Shown here: one piece after another, positions 25,448 through 36,500 of the stretch
Position numbering within the stretch: the first letter of the stretch is position 1
How the letters are laid out: every line of letters begins with the position of its first letter
Source: Pelagomonas calceolata
Taxonomy: Eukaryota > Sar > Pelagophyceae > Pelagomonadales > Pelagomonadaceae
DNA: 64,000 nt
Assembly: GCA_918797485.1 (NCBI GenBank)
Contig: CAKKNE010000002.1
Span: 1,516,501 to 1,580,500, forward strand
Reading direction: 5' to 3'
The notes under the pieces: model-generated
What the model saw: only the letters and a program-made list of their open reading frames with translations
Databases searched by the model: none
What the model was told of the DNA's origin: nothing
Translations under genes and position numbers: made by a program

Positions 25448-26941
25448 TCAGGGGTTCATCGAGACGACCTCCTCGAGCGTCGCCGACCGGAGCGGCGCGA
25501 CGTCGTGCGTCGCCCCACCCAGCGACTGCGCGCGCCGCACCTTCAGCCGCGCGAGCTCCTTCGAGGGCGCCGCCTCTTTAGACGAAGACAACAGCGACGA
25601 CCGCTCGCTCAGCTTCGCCGCGGCCTTGACGTCCAGGGGCCGCACCTCGCTCTCGATCTGGAGCCGCGACGCCATGCTCCGCAGGTGAAAATAGTATTTG
25701 GCGTACTCGCTCGCGGCGACCGTGGCGTTGAAGCCGTAGGCTTTTAAGAGAGCCGCCTCGAGCGCGTTAATGCGCGGCAGCGTGAACTCCGCACAAATAT
25801 GGCCAAAGTCGGCGTTCCACATCGATAGATCATCACAAACCTTCGACGCCATGATCATGCATGATAACAAGACGGGCCGCCAGTTGCCGGCTCGCAACCG
25901 AATCTTGCCCCGCGCCGCCTTCAGGAGCCGTTCGACGTAGATCAATGAGGTAACTATACACTCGATCTCCATCTGGCCCCTACTGAAGACATCTTTGTAG
26001 AAGGCCTCGAGCTGGGTGGAGGACGGTGTCCGCTTGTAGCTGTCCTCATAAAAAACCTTGAACTCGCCGTCTTTGCTGCGTGACTCTCTCGCAGAGGGCG
26101 GCTGGGCTTCCGCTGCCGCCAGATGGGCCCTCAAAACATGGCAGACGCAGGCGATGGTAGCCTCCTTGTCCGGCTTGTCGAGCGTCGCGCCGACGAACAT
26201 GGTCCCCGTCGAGTTCCGATGCCTCTCGTTGCCGGGTTTCTTGCCCGCTAGAGCGTCGGCTCTATCCAAAGCTGCCGCTCTTGCAAACGCTCGGAGGTCG
26301 GCCTTCTCATCCGCAAAAGAGACACTTCGAAGCGGCCGCGGCGGTTTTTTGTTGATAGGTAGCGGCAGTGCTTGGCGCCACGCGGCCGTCTGCGGCGACA
26401 GCGACCGCCTTCGGTTCGTAGAACGCGACGACGATCGGCGGGACGTCGTCGCGTCCTCGTACAGGAAGGAGTCGTCGACCGTCGACAGCGTGCGCACGCG
26501 GCCCTCGTCGAGCGTCGACGACGTCGACGGCCGCGACACGGGCGGCCGCCAGCCGGGGCCGCTCGTGTGCTCCGTGCTCACGTCGGCGGAGCTCAAACCG
26601 GCCGCGATGTTCGCGCGGATGTTGCGCTCCATCTCGTCGAAGAACTTGCGTCGTTCCTTTTTTTCGTCGTCGAGCCGGCGGCGCTCGGCCTCGCCCTGGA
26701 GCTCGCGGGGCTTCGTCCAGCGCGTCTCTCTTGTCAATACGTCGTAGTAGTAGGTGCGGCCCGTCTTCGGGTCCTTGGCCGACCGCCAGACGCGCGCCGC
26801 CGCGGGCGCGGGCGCCGGCGCGGGTGCGGCCGGCGCGGGCGCGGGCGCCGCGGCCGGCGCGGGCGCCGGCGCGGGAGCTTTCGCTGGCTTCTTGCTGTCG
26901 TCCTTCTTGCCGCTCATGGCACGGCTGAGGCGGCGAAGCAT
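25448..26941 (-). CDS. WW-domain cyclin Y-like protein
   Basis: 497 residues, single exon. An Ala-Pro-rich stretch (about 20-50) is followed by a WW domain at about 51-80 (VWRSAKDPKTGRTYYYD ... W-x-KP), a charged region, and a cyclin box at about 270-420. The cyclin box has ECIVTSLIYVERLL, MIMASKVCDDLSMWNADF and YAKYYFHLRS, which are hallmarks of cyclin Y (CCNY). In animals CCNY binds and activates the PFTAIRE kinases CDK14/CDK16 at the membrane. A Met at residue 9 (MSGKKDD) is an alternative start. The WW domain, which usually binds Pro-rich ligands, is not part of animal cyclin Y and is the odd feature here. Family assignment is firm; the kinase partner is inferred. Confidence 0.85.
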   Translation of the reverse strand: MLRRLSRAMSGKKDDSKKPAKAPAPAPAPAAAPAPAPAAPAPAPAPAAARVWRSAKDPKTGRTYYYDVLTRETRWTKPRELQGEAERRRLDDEKKERRKFFDEMERNIRANIAAGLSSADVSTEHTSGPGWRPPVSRPSTSSTLDEGRVRTLSTVDDSFLYEDATTSRRSSSRSTNRRRSLSPQTAAWRQALPLPINKKPPRPLRSVSFADEKADLRAFARAAALDRADALAGKKPGNERHRNSTGTMFVGATLDKPDKEATIACVCHVLRAHLAAAEAQPPSARESRSKDGEFKVFYEDSYKRTPSSTQLEAFYKDVFSRGQMEIECIVTSLIYVERLLKAARGKIRLRAGNWRPVLLSCMIMASKVCDDLSMWNADFGHICAEFTLPRINALEAALLKAYGFNATVAASEYAKYYFHLRSMASRLQIESEVRPLDVKAAAKLSERSSLLSSSKEAAPSKELARLKVRRAQSLGGATHDVAPLRSATLEEVVSMNP

Positions 26942-27363
26942 CTTGCTACGCTGTGCCTACGCTGTGCAGGCAGGGTCAGCCCAAAAGCCCAAAATGTGTG
27001 TGCCCTCTCGGCGGCGACGCAAAAAACTACGAATGGTGTGCAGCTGCAGCAAAATGATTAATTCTTGCAGCGCATAGCTATATCCGTCTTTTGGCCCGCG
27101 TGGAGCTGCGATTTGCGAAAGACCTCGGCACAAAAAGCCAGCATATTTTTCAGGCTCCGGACGCGCTTGCGCGGCAGCCGTCGCCCGAGCCCCGCATGCG
27201 AGGAGAAGTCCACGCACGAATCGAAGCGCGAACCGCGGGATGTTCATCGCCGCGCGCAGACGCGCGACGCGGCGGCCGCCGCGTGCACGCTTAGAGTGCA
27301 CGCCATCGCCGCGACCCCGAACCAACTACAAATCACGAAACACAGTAGTACTTACATCATCCG
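26942..27363. other. Intergenic, upstream of the cyclin Y-like gene
   Basis: 422 bp between two minus-strand genes. A short direct repeat (gctacgctgtgc/cctacgctgtgc) lies just upstream of the cyclin start at about 26945-26970. Nothing else recognisable was seen. Confidence 0.45.
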
Positions 27364-28026
27364 TCAGTCGTCGTCGTCGCCCCCGCATTTCAGCGCCGGC
27401 CCGCACAGCACCGCGAGGAACACGTAGAGCACGACGCAGCACACAAAGAAGATCAACAAATAGATCTTGACCTTCTTCCAGAACATGGCGTTCCTCAATT
27501 GCTTCGACGACTTCTGGAAGCGGAACGCGTCCAACTGGAGCTGTTCGCTCTTATCAACAAGTAACTCCAATTTCTCGCCCCGCTCCAAGACCATCTCGAT
27601 ATTTTGCACCATGACGCTCTTCACGTCGTCCAATTTTTTGTGGACGGTGGCGAACTGGTCCGCCTCCGGTCCATTATAAAATTCTACTTGTTTTTTCAAA
27701 GTCCGCCCGAAGTCCTCGTTCATGGCGAAGGCTATCGCAGTAGAACCTCTATCACCATAGGTCGCGAACCACCTCTCTTTCACGTCGTCCAGAAACGCGA
27801 AGGGCACCCTTCTTTTAAATGACTCGTCGGCCATGCACAGGAACGTTAATTGTTTCTCTACCACATAATGGAAGACGTACTGGTCGTACACATAACTCAT
27901 CTTCCCGTCCTCGGGCGGGATCTTTCCTAGTAATACTCGCGTGATCGTCGGGAAGTTTCCGCTCGTGAACGTGTACTCGGCGAGGACGACATTTTGTCTA
28001 GCTACCAACGCGTAGAGGATGGTCAT
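27364..28026 (-). CDS. Longin R-SNARE, VAMP7-like
   Basis: 220 residues starting at MTILYALVAR (28026). The frame is open 24 codons further up, but the longin fold begins at this Met. Residues 1-115 are a longin domain. About 125-185 is the SNARE motif with the zero-layer Arg in MVQNIEMVLERGEKLELLVD, which makes it an R-SNARE. About 190-215 is the C-terminal membrane anchor (IYLLIFFVCCVVLYVFL), followed by a short acidic tail. VAMP7-type proteins drive fusion of late endosome, lysosome or vacuole vesicles. Length and order are typical. Confidence 0.92.
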   Translation of the reverse strand: MTILYALVARQNVVLAEYTFTSGNFPTITRVLLGKIPPEDGKMSYVYDQYVFHYVVEKQLTFLCMADESFKRRVPFAFLDDVKERWFATYGDRGSTAIAFAMNEDFGRTLKKQVEFYNGPEADQFATVHKKLDDVKSVMVQNIEMVLERGEKLELLVDKSEQLQLDAFRFQKSSKQLRNAMFWKKVKIYLLIFFVCCVVLYVFLAVLCGPALKCGGDDDD

Positions 28027-28389
28027 GGCTTCGTTTGGTGTTTGGCGCTGCGGTTTGTTTCTTGCGTCGGCGGCGTACGAGTGCTGGCAATAGCACAAGG
28101 GCTGCTCGGCAGAGGCTGTATTTTGAGTACAATTTCCCCGGCGTGACGCGTGGGCCTCCAGCTCGTGTGCGCGTGGCTGGACGAATTAAAGACGCGAACC
28201 GAAGCTCAGAATAACAGCTGCTGCCGCCGTGCGCTCCGTGCCGAGAAAAAAAACAAGCTGGGCTTATTCCTAGTGTGTTACGACCGCTAGCTCGCAAGCC
28301 ATTGCCAAAAAAAGGCCAATACTAGGCTTATTGATCACAGTCGGATCGCTTCGTGAGCCAAAAAGACACGCATCGATGGCCTACACAGC
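28027..28389. other. Divergent promoter region between VAMP7-like and PDZ-PX-VPS9 genes
   Basis: 363 bp between divergent starts. It contains one copy of the recurrent CTAG-ended dyad (28270-28291) and a short A-rich run. No other signal was recognised. Confidence 0.5.
28270..28291. promoter_or_regulatory. Recurrent intergenic CTAG dyad motif, copy 1
   Basis: CTAGTGTGTTACGACCGCTAG matches, in reverse orientation, the motif seen at seven other intergenic places: GCTAGCGG, then TGTAAGA, then ACTAGC. The outer CTAG ends can pair. It lies 244 bp upstream of the VAMP7-like start. Confidence 0.5.
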
Positions 28390-30246
28390 ATGAAAGACGA
28401 ACCAGTTCCGCCACCGAGGAGCTCACCACCAGCCCTGCCACAGGCTCGGGCTCCGCCGCCAGCCCTGCCGCCAGCCGTCGGCCTGCGGCCGGAAGCGCCA
28501 AAAGCGCCGTCGGCAGCGCTCCCCGCGACGCGACCGGCGCCGCCGCCGCTACCCACACCGGACCCGCCTGTGGACCTCGTCGAGCGCCTCGTGGTTGCCG
28601 AGCCGCCGCTGTCGACGGCACAAAAGGTCCTGGTCGTGGCCGAGGGCGGCACGTTCCGCGCGCGACTCGACGGCGACGGGCCTAATCTCGGCCTGACGCT
28701 CAAGGCGACGCGCGACGGCCGCGCACTCGTGCAGGCGCTGCCGGCGCCCTCGCGCGCGCGCGCGGCGGGAATAAGGATAGGCGACGAGGTGCTGGGTGTG
28801 GACGGCGCCGCCTTCGAGCGGGGCGTTGGATTAAGGCACGTCGCCGCGCGGATCAAGGCCTCATCCACCAAAGTCCTTTCCCTAAGACGCGGCTTCGCGC
28901 CCGTCGACGTTGAAGTGTTAGCGGCGGTTTTACGAAGGCGGGGCGCGCTTTCCGAGGACGGCGCCGCGGCGTTGATGGGCGAGGTCGCGGAGGTCTGCCG
29001 GCGCGCCGCGCTTTGGGACGAGCGCGGTGAGGTCGTCTCGGACCTTGATGATGTGAGCGTCGACGTTGTTGAAAGGCGGCCGGCGCTGTGTTGTAGGGTC
29101 GTGGACTACGACGCGGAGGCCTACGCCGTCTGGACGCTCGACGCGCGGAGCGGCGCCGAGTGGCGCGTCCGGCGGAGCTTCGCGCGGTTTCGGGAGGTGC
29201 GCACTATTGTAAAGCGGCTCGCGCCCCGGGATGTATATGAGGATTTGGATAGGACGTTTCCCGACGAGGCCGCGTTTTACGACACAGTTTCCTCAATTCA
29301 GGAGCGGTGCCGCGCGCTCGAGAATTACCTGAGAAGCTGCCTCTCATTACTATTGACGGGCCCGCTCCATAACAACGCGGGCCGGCTCCACGCGGCCCTC
29401 GAAGATTTTTTAGATGTGCCCGCGCGCCTCGCGTCGCTCGAGCTACTGGAACGTAACCCGGACGCCCACCTAAGGAGGGCGGCGCAGGTCGCGGCGCACC
29501 AGGTTCTCGCGACGCCGTCTTTGGATGGCGTCGTGTCCACGATCGTGGCGGCGTGCCGCGGCAAGGAAGGTCATGATTTGTTGGGCGCGATGGCGACCGC
29601 GATTGATGGTTTGCAGGCGGCGCTCGTCGAGGGCTGCGGCCCGTTCTTCGAAGGTGTTGTAATGCGTAGGACTAGGAAAATGGGTCTCGAGGAGCTTGAT
29701 TTATTAGTGAGGGCGGCGGTGCGGCGCCAGGTCGAGGCCGAGGTGTTCGTGCCCCTCAGTAGCGTGCTCGACGAGTCGTTGAGGAGAGATCTGGCCGAGG
29801 AGGAAACCATGTTAAGGGCGAGCTGCGCCGCGGCGCGCCTGAAGACGCAGGCGGCGTTGGGGATCGCGCCGGAGCACGCGTCGCCCTCAAAGTGGGAGGC
29901 GGCGGTGTATCGATTGGCCACGGTCGGGTCCTACACGCTGCCGTGCGACCGGCTCGACGTCTTGTTGGCGGCGGCGAGAGAAATTCCAGTAATCTTCGCG
30001 GCGGAGCATAAAGGCGAGGAGGTGCTCGGCGGCGACGACTTCCTGCCCATCTTCGTGTATGTGGTCGTCCAGGCGGGCATCCCCGATTTGAGATATCTCC
30101 AGACACTGCTGAGCGCGCTCTGCGACCCGGACAAGCGCCTGAGCGAGACGGGCTACTACGTGGCGACCTTCGAGGCGGCCGTGGCGCACATCCGCGAGCT
30201 GCCGCTGGCGCGCGTCCTCGAGGAGGAGAACCCTTTTGTGGTGTAA
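28390..30246 (+). CDS. PDZ-PX-VPS9 protein, predicted Rab5-family GEF
   Basis: 618 residues, single exon. After a Pro-rich N-terminus come a PDZ domain (about 88-170; GPNLGLTLKATRDGRALVQ ... GIRIGDEVLGVDG), a PX-like phosphoinositide-binding domain (about 230-345; EWRVRRSFARFREV, then FPDEAAFYDTVSSIQERCRA) and a C-terminal VPS9 domain (about 500-605; GGDDFLPIFVYVVVQAGIPD and a SETGYYVATFEAAVAHI ending). VPS9 domains exchange nucleotide on Rab5/Rab21-type GTPases, and PX recruits to PI3P endosomes. Only 31 bp separate its stop from the convergent gene's stop. VPS9 is confident, PX and PDZ good. The Rab target is inferred. Confidence 0.85.
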   Translation: MKDEPVPPPRSSPPALPQARAPPPALPPAVGLRPEAPKAPSAALPATRPAPPPLPTPDPPVDLVERLVVAEPPLSTAQKVLVVAEGGTFRARLDGDGPNLGLTLKATRDGRALVQALPAPSRARAAGIRIGDEVLGVDGAAFERGVGLRHVAARIKASSTKVLSLRRGFAPVDVEVLAAVLRRRGALSEDGAAALMGEVAEVCRRAALWDERGEVVSDLDDVSVDVVERRPALCCRVVDYDAEAYAVWTLDARSGAEWRVRRSFARFREVRTIVKRLAPRDVYEDLDRTFPDEAAFYDTVSSIQERCRALENYLRSCLSLLLTGPLHNNAGRLHAALEDFLDVPARLASLELLERNPDAHLRRAAQVAAHQVLATPSLDGVVSTIVAACRGKEGHDLLGAMATAIDGLQAALVEGCGPFFEGVVMRRTRKMGLEELDLLVRAAVRRQVEAEVFVPLSSVLDESLRRDLAEEETMLRASCAAARLKTQAALGIAPEHASPSKWEAAVYRLATVGSYTLPCDRLDVLLAAAREIPVIFAAEHKGEEVLGGDDFLPIFVYVVVQAGIPDLRYLQTLLSALCDPDKRLSETGYYVATFEAAVAHIRELPLARVLEEENPFVV

Positions 30247-30277
30247 GTGTTGTTTTGTATAAAACTTTGTACACAGC

Positions 30278-33200
30278 CTACGACGACGCGTCGACGGGCG
30301 GCCCCCGGTGCGGGCTCTCCACCTCATTCCCGAGGACGTCTTCGACCCGCGCTTCGTGCACCTCGGTCACCAGCTCCACCAGATTCGCCACCGCTAGATC
30401 GGCCAGCGCCCTTCCATGATCCGCGGCGGCCTCCCTCGCGTTGCCGACGACGCCCGACGCGTTCAGGTCGTGCGACAGCCAGCCGCATTTTGTGGAGAAG
30501 CCCGGGGCGTGCATCCTTAATTGATTCCGCGTCGCCGGCGGCATGCGCGCCGCGCGGCTCGCGAAATCTTTCGCTGCGCTCAGGTCCACGAGGTCCGGCT
30601 TCAGGTGCAGCATGAGCGACGTCTCCAGGGCCCCGCCGTGGATCCCGTACATCAATTCCTCTTGGGGAAAGACTTGCACCGCCTCCTCATCAGCCGAAAA
30701 GTTCAGGTTGCACGCCAGGACGCAGAGGAGGTCGTGCTCGAGCCGGAGCTGGCGCGCGACGACCTCGGCGAGCGCCTGGTTGCCCCCGTGCGAGTTGTAC
30801 AGAATCAGCTTGCGGAGCCCCGTCCGCGCCACGCACCGCCCTAAATCGCGCCAGAGCCGCGACGCCGTGTCCACGGACAAATCCAAATTGCCCGCGAAGC
30901 GCGAGTGCTCGCCGGACGCGCCGATGTCCAACGGGGGCAGCGCGAGCGCGAGAATATGATCAGGCAGCCGCTTCAGCGCGCGGTCCAGCAGCGCCTTGTT
31001 GTGCATCGCGTCGACGCCCAGCGGCAGGTGCGGCCCGTGCGGCTCCGTCGCCGCGAGCGGCAGGATCGCCACGGCCTCGCTCAGGTCCGTACCGGCAAAA
31101 TCCGTCGTCTTCCACTCGGCCCAGTAGCGCGACCGCTTCTTCGTGGACACGTCCTCGTCCTGGAGCGACGACGTGTCCGCCAAGCGGTACGACGCGGCGA
31201 AGGACCCGCGCGGGTCCGCCGCTTCCTCCGTCGTGGCGCGCTGCTCGTCCCAGGCGCGCATCTTGCCCGGGTTCAGGACGCCGCCGGGGTCGGCCCGCGC
31301 CTTGAAGCCAAGCTGCGCGAAGTCCGTTTGCTTCATGCCGCCGTCTTCCAGCACCTCCGTGTGGGGGTTGAAGATGGGCATGCCGTTCGCTTCGTGCCAT
31401 GCTAAAATTTCATGTAATCTTTCATGTGTCGACGGCCAGAGCAAGGCCAATGACGCAAAACCGACCTTGCCCCCAAACCGCACGCATTCCAAATGCTGGA
31501 GCAACTCTGATGAATCAAACTCGTCCTGGACCTTCTGCACCAACTCCAGTGCTTTGTCCGGCTCGAGCACACTTTGCAAATAAGTCGTGCTCTTGTCCTT
31601 GCGCCGGCAGTGCAGCGTCGTGTGGTTCCATCCAAACTCGTACATGGGCCGCGGCGCATCTTCGGCATTGATCACGCGCGACACCTCGCCCCCGTTATCT
31701 TCCGCGAGTCGTCGGATGGGGCCCACGCCGGCGGCCGCGCACTGCACGAGCGCCACATGATCTCCATCCGTCGAGGGCCGGTCGGCGTGCATGATCGACG
31801 GCTCCTTGTCGAGGAACTTGAACGCCAACGGAGCTTGATAGACGGCGGCGCCCCTACAAGGCACCGACGGCGCGTTCCCGGCGTCCAGCGCGAAGGCCGC
31901 CGCCTCCTTCAGTGAAGGGAAGCACGCCGTCACGTCGACCCAGGGCTGCGCCCGCGCGAGCGGCACCTCCACCGCCACAATAATACCGTTCGTGCCGTAG
32001 GCGTGGACCACGGGGAAGACGTCCCGTCCTCGCAACTCTAGCACGCGCGGCGTCGCTTCCTGTGTGGAAATCGAATTTCGCAACCTAACTCACTGGTCGA
32101 CTTCCGCACAGGTCGCTACCGCGGTCACGACGCGCAGGCCGAGCACCGCGCCGTCCTCGCTCAGCCCGCCGTGCAGGAGCGCGCCGTGGCCCGTCGATCC
32201 GCCGGCCACGAAGCCGCCCAGCGTCGCGTTCCGTCGCGTCGACGGGTGCTGGCGCAGCTCCCAGCCCTGCTGCCGCGTCGCGTCTTCGATCGTGGACAGC
32301 AGGCTGCCGGCGCCCGCCAGGACCGTGCCTCGCTCGGCGTCGAGCTTCTCGATCTGGTCGAGGCCGCTCAGGTCCAGCACGATGCCGCCGAAGAGCGGCA
32401 CGGCCTGGCCGTAGTTTCCCGTTCCGGCGCCGCGCGCGACGACCGGCACGTTTTCGCTGACCGCCGCTGCAACAACACTCACGACGTCGTCTTGCGTTTT
32501 CGCAAAGGCCACGGCGTCGGCCTCCAAACCTTCCAGCTTCTTCGCCAGCACCGGACTATATTCGAACGCGTCGCGCGACAGCTTCCGGATCATGCGTAGC
32601 TGGTTCGCGTCGTCGTCGGCGCGCGCAAACACCTTGACGCCGGCGTCGCGCGCTTTGGCTACGGCAGAAGCGACGGCGTCGGGCGACGGCCGCGCCGCGG
32701 TGGCGAAGCCGCGCGCTTTGGATACACATGACGCACTTGCCGTCGAGAAGCCGCGGCGCCAGCGGGGTTGCGCGCGCCGGCGCGGTCGCGGCACCGCGGC
32801 GATCGCCTCGACCTCCACGAGGAACTCCGGCCGCGCGAAGCCCGAGACAACCATCAGGGTAGAAGCCGTCGGTGGGACGCCTCCCATCGTTTCGTCGCGC
32901 GCTTTCATGTACGCTTGCAAATGGTCGCGATGCGTGACGAACGCATTGAGGCGCACGACATGTTTTTCGTTCGCACCGGCGGCGCGCAGGATCTCGAGCA
33001 CGTTGCCGAGCGCCAAACGCGCCTGGGCCTCGGCACTTTCCGGAATCGAGCCGTCCTTGTGTATGCCGAGTGTGCCCGAGGTGAAGACAAGCTGCGAGTG
33101 CGGCTCGACGACCGTGCCGTGCGCGTAGCGCGCAAAGGGCGGGTGCAGGCGGTGCTCGGAGACGGCCACGGCGGCATGGCTGCTCCTCCTCGTTGCTACG

Positions 33201-33310
33201 GCGCGGGCTGCCACTGGTACGGCGCGGGCTGCCGCAATCGATGGGCGGAGCTTGGAGGCATGCGTCGACGGCGCATTGGCCGCGACACACTGGCGAACCC
33301 GGAGCAACAT
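30278..33310 (-). CDS. RidA - FAD-linked oxidase - creatininase triple fusion
   Basis: Two exons, 33310-32120 and 32059-30278, joined in phase 0, give 990 residues. About 50-165 is a RidA/YjgF domain (HGTVVEPHSQLVFTSGTLG ... GFARPEFLVEVEAIAAV). About 210-580 is a PCMH-type FAD-binding oxidase (VVARGAGTGNYGQAVPL; HPSTRRNATLGGFVAGGSTG), with the C-terminal half around NPHTEVLEDGGM. About 720-960 is a creatininase-family amidohydrolase with metal-site motifs ATEPHGPHLPLGVD, NSHGGN and HGGALETS. The N-terminus may be a targeting peptide. RidA removes reactive enamine/imine intermediates such as flavoenzymes produce, so a linked oxidation, imine clearance and amide hydrolysis route is plausible. 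The substrate is unknown. The 60-bp intron is a mini-introner. Confidence 0.85.
32060..32111 (-). mobile_element. Introner 1 (52 bp), intron of the RidA fusion gene
   Basis: Plus-strand ends are CTGTGTGGAAATCGAATTTC and GGTCGACTTCCGCACAG, imperfect inverted repeats. Flanks read in gene sense are GTAGCGAC and GAAGCGAC (7 of 8). The first copy gives the GT donor and the element end gives the CAG acceptor; the intron is 32060-32119. It is hardly more than two terminal repeats. Confidence 0.85.
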
Positions 33311-33347
33311 GGCTGCCCCAATGTTGCCATTCCCGAGAAATAATAAT

Positions 33348-33371
33348 GCTAGCAGCCTGTAAGATACTAGC
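33348..33371. promoter_or_regulatory. Recurrent intergenic CTAG dyad motif, copy 2
   Basis: GCTAGCAGCC followed by TGTAAGATACTAGC, in the 237-bp gap between the divergent RidA-fusion and PH/C2 genes, 38 bp from the RidA-fusion start. Confidence 0.5.
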
Positions 33372-33547
33372 GAGCTAGCCCAGCCGGCTCAACACGCCAG
33401 TGCGCAGAGACCAGGCGCCACGAGTGCTCTGTTCGTGGTATTCGGTGCTTATTTCACGCAACTCTTTGGCGCGCACCGACTCGCGGCAACGAGATCCCTG
33501 CCAATTTTGAAGCTAGACAGATTACTGGTCGAGCGCAGACAGCATAG

Positions 33548-36500
33548 ATGGAGGAAGACCGCGTCCTCCTGCGCAGCGGCCTCCTGCTCCAATCTCTGAA
33601 CGACGAGCATGACTGGGCCTACCGCTACTGCGTCCTCACGACGAAGGACGGCGAGCGCTCGCTTCTCGTCTTCGAGAGTGCTGCCGCCAAGACGCCAGTG
33701 CGCACGGTCGCGCTCGCGAACGATGCGAGCGCGCGGCCCTTCGACGCAGCGGAGGCAGAGCGCCTCGGTTCGGGCGGCATCGTGCTCAAGGCCAACGACG
33801 CTGCGCCTGAGACTTTCTGGAGGGCTTTGGACGAGCGTGAGGCCTACGACTGGCGCCGCGCGTTGCAAGCGAATTTGCACTTCGACGACACGGACCAGGA
33901 GGGCGCCGGCGACGCGCTCATGCCCGACGCGTGCCACGGCGGGCCGCTGCTCGTCTGGGAGATCGGGCGCGGCGGCGAGGACGTCCGTTGGCAAAGGAAG
34001 TTTTGCGAATTGGGAGCCGGCCGCGGCGGCCGGCTGCGGCTCCACGCCTGCGAGCCGACGGACGTCGTCAAATGGCGCGACCGCGACCGCGGCGACGTTC
34101 TCGCGCCGCTCGCGACTGCGCGGCTGCAGCAGCGCCCCGACGCGTTCGCGACGCCGGGCTTCGAGGTCGCGCTGGCCGACGGGCGGCGCTTCGCCTGCCG
34201 CGCCACCGACGTGCTCGACGACTCGGTCGACGCCTGGCTCGCGATCCTGGGCCCGCTCTGCGCGCGGCAGCCGGAGCCCGCCGCCGTTGAGGAGGCCGAG
34301 GAGGCCGCCGCGCCCGCGGCGCCGGACGCGGTGACGTACTCGCGCCGCGCGTCCGTGGCGGCCTCGGTGGCCGGCGCGGCCGCTACCGTTGCGGGCGTCG
34401 CCGGCGCGGGCGCGACCGTCGCGCTGGGCGCTGGGTGCGTCGTCGGCGCCGGCGCGCTGGCGACGTACAGTTCCGCGGCGGCGGACACGTGCCGCGCGGT
34501 CGTCGACTACGCGCTGGCGCCGCGCCGGCGGTCGTCGTCGTTCATGGGGATTGATGAAGACGCGCGCGCGGCCGCGGCCGCGGCGGACCAAGCTCAAGAC
34601 GACGCCGACGCGGTCGTCGCCGAGGTCGATGTGGACGTGCGGCGGGCGCGGCTGTTGCGGAGCGGCGGCGCGGACGACGCCCTGCCACCTACATTAAAAA
34701 TCGACGGCGACGAAGAAAGTGGAGAGGGGCGTCTCCTCGAGGCGCCCGTTGTTGTGGTGGTGCGCCACGGCGACGCGGCGTTCAGCTCGTCGGTGATAAC
34801 GCGGAGTTCCGGTCTGAGGCGCGTGCAGCTCCGGTGCGCGTTCAAGTGCGCGTCGGCGCGCCAGTCTATTGTCATCGAGGTCCGCGGCGCGGACGCGGCC
34901 GACCCGACGCGCGGACCGCTCTTCGGGCGGCGCGAGCTCTCGCTGTTTGAACTCGCGGAGCGCGACGCTGAGGATGAGTTGAGGCGCCTCCGGGCGCGCC
35001 TGCGCCGGGCCTGGGGGGCGGCGGAGACCCCTGAAGAGTCCTCATCAAGTGACTCCGAGGACGATCCCCTCGAACATAAACGATTCCACGGTAGTGCGCG
35101 GCCCGCAGCTCGATCATCACGCACGGACGGCGCCTGGCTCGCGCTCTTCAAGCCGGGCGAGGAGCCCAAGATCGATGACCATGAGGAACGCACTGATGGG
35201 TTCGCATCCGGGGATGTTGATGACGCGTCCGGTGTCAAGCGCGGCGCGGCCTGCGCGTTAATTGATGCGAAGGTGATCGTGACGCCGACGTCGTCGGTCG
35301 GCACGCTCGCGTTTGCGAATCCGCGCCTGCGGCTCGAGCGCGACCGGCCCGCGCGCGACACGGTGCCGTCGCCGGCCGTGACGCTAGATTTACTGAAGCG
35401 CCTCTTCGCCGTGGCGACGTGGTGCGCCGTGCAGAGCGACCGCATGACGGACATGCTGTACTGGCACGCACCGCTGCAGTCTTTACTGGTTACGGTCGTC
35501 TCAATATTGGTTTGTATCGCGGCAGCAAGGGACCACTGCTGGGTCCTGCCTGCTTTATGTTTTTGGTGCGTCCTGCTCCTCTTCGGCCTCGACCGGCTGA
35601 CGGGCGAGTGGATTCTGCGGAGGGTCGCGCCGGGCGATACTATAAGAGACCGCGACTGCGCAACATTAAGACTCGCGGCGCTGGCCGTCGACGGGCTCGA
35701 CCTCGACGCGGCGCGGCAGCCGTATTTACGGATACGCTACGTGCCGGCCTGCGCGCGGAGCCCGCTCGCGCTGCGCGTCGCCCGCGCGGCCCGCGACTCT
35801 ATAATAGAAAACGACGACGCGCTCGAGGCGGCGCGGCGGGCCTGCGACGACGCGGTCGCGGCTGCAAGCGACGCGTGCCCCGCGGGCCGCGCGCTGCGGG
35901 CCGTGGCCGTCGCCACGGCCCGGTTAGAGGAGGCGCAGAAGGGCACGTGGCGCTGGGATTCCTTGGACGCGACGCCGCACCCGCACCGCCGCGAGAAGCC
36001 GTCGGGGCGCCTGTCGACGTCGGCGCCGCCGCGCATCGGCGTCCGGAGCCGCGCGGCCTACGAGGCCGAGCGCCTCATGCAGTGGGCGACGGGCCGGCCG
36101 TCGGTCACGCCGGTCAAGGCGTCCACCATTTCCCCGGTGCCGGAGCCCGTCGTCCAGACGCCGCCGCCGCCGGGGTCGCCGCGGGCGGTCGACTTAAAGA
36201 AGGAGGTGCCGGCGACGCCGCCACCATCTAAAGCCCCGTTCTTCTCGACGCCGCACCATGCGGAGGCCGACGTTGCTGCGGCAGCGTCGACTCGGTTCCG
36301 GGCGTGCTGGCGACGGAAGGGCGAGAAGGCCTACGCGCGGGCCTGGTCCGTCCCCGTGCTGCGCGAGCTGCGCGTGTCGGCGGGCGCGGGCCCGGCGGCC
36401 GCGCCGCGCGTCGTGCCCTGGGAGAGGGCCGCGGGGCGGCTCCGCGTCGAGCTCTACGCGCCGGAGGCGGCATCAGTAGGGGACGACGCGGCCCGGGACA

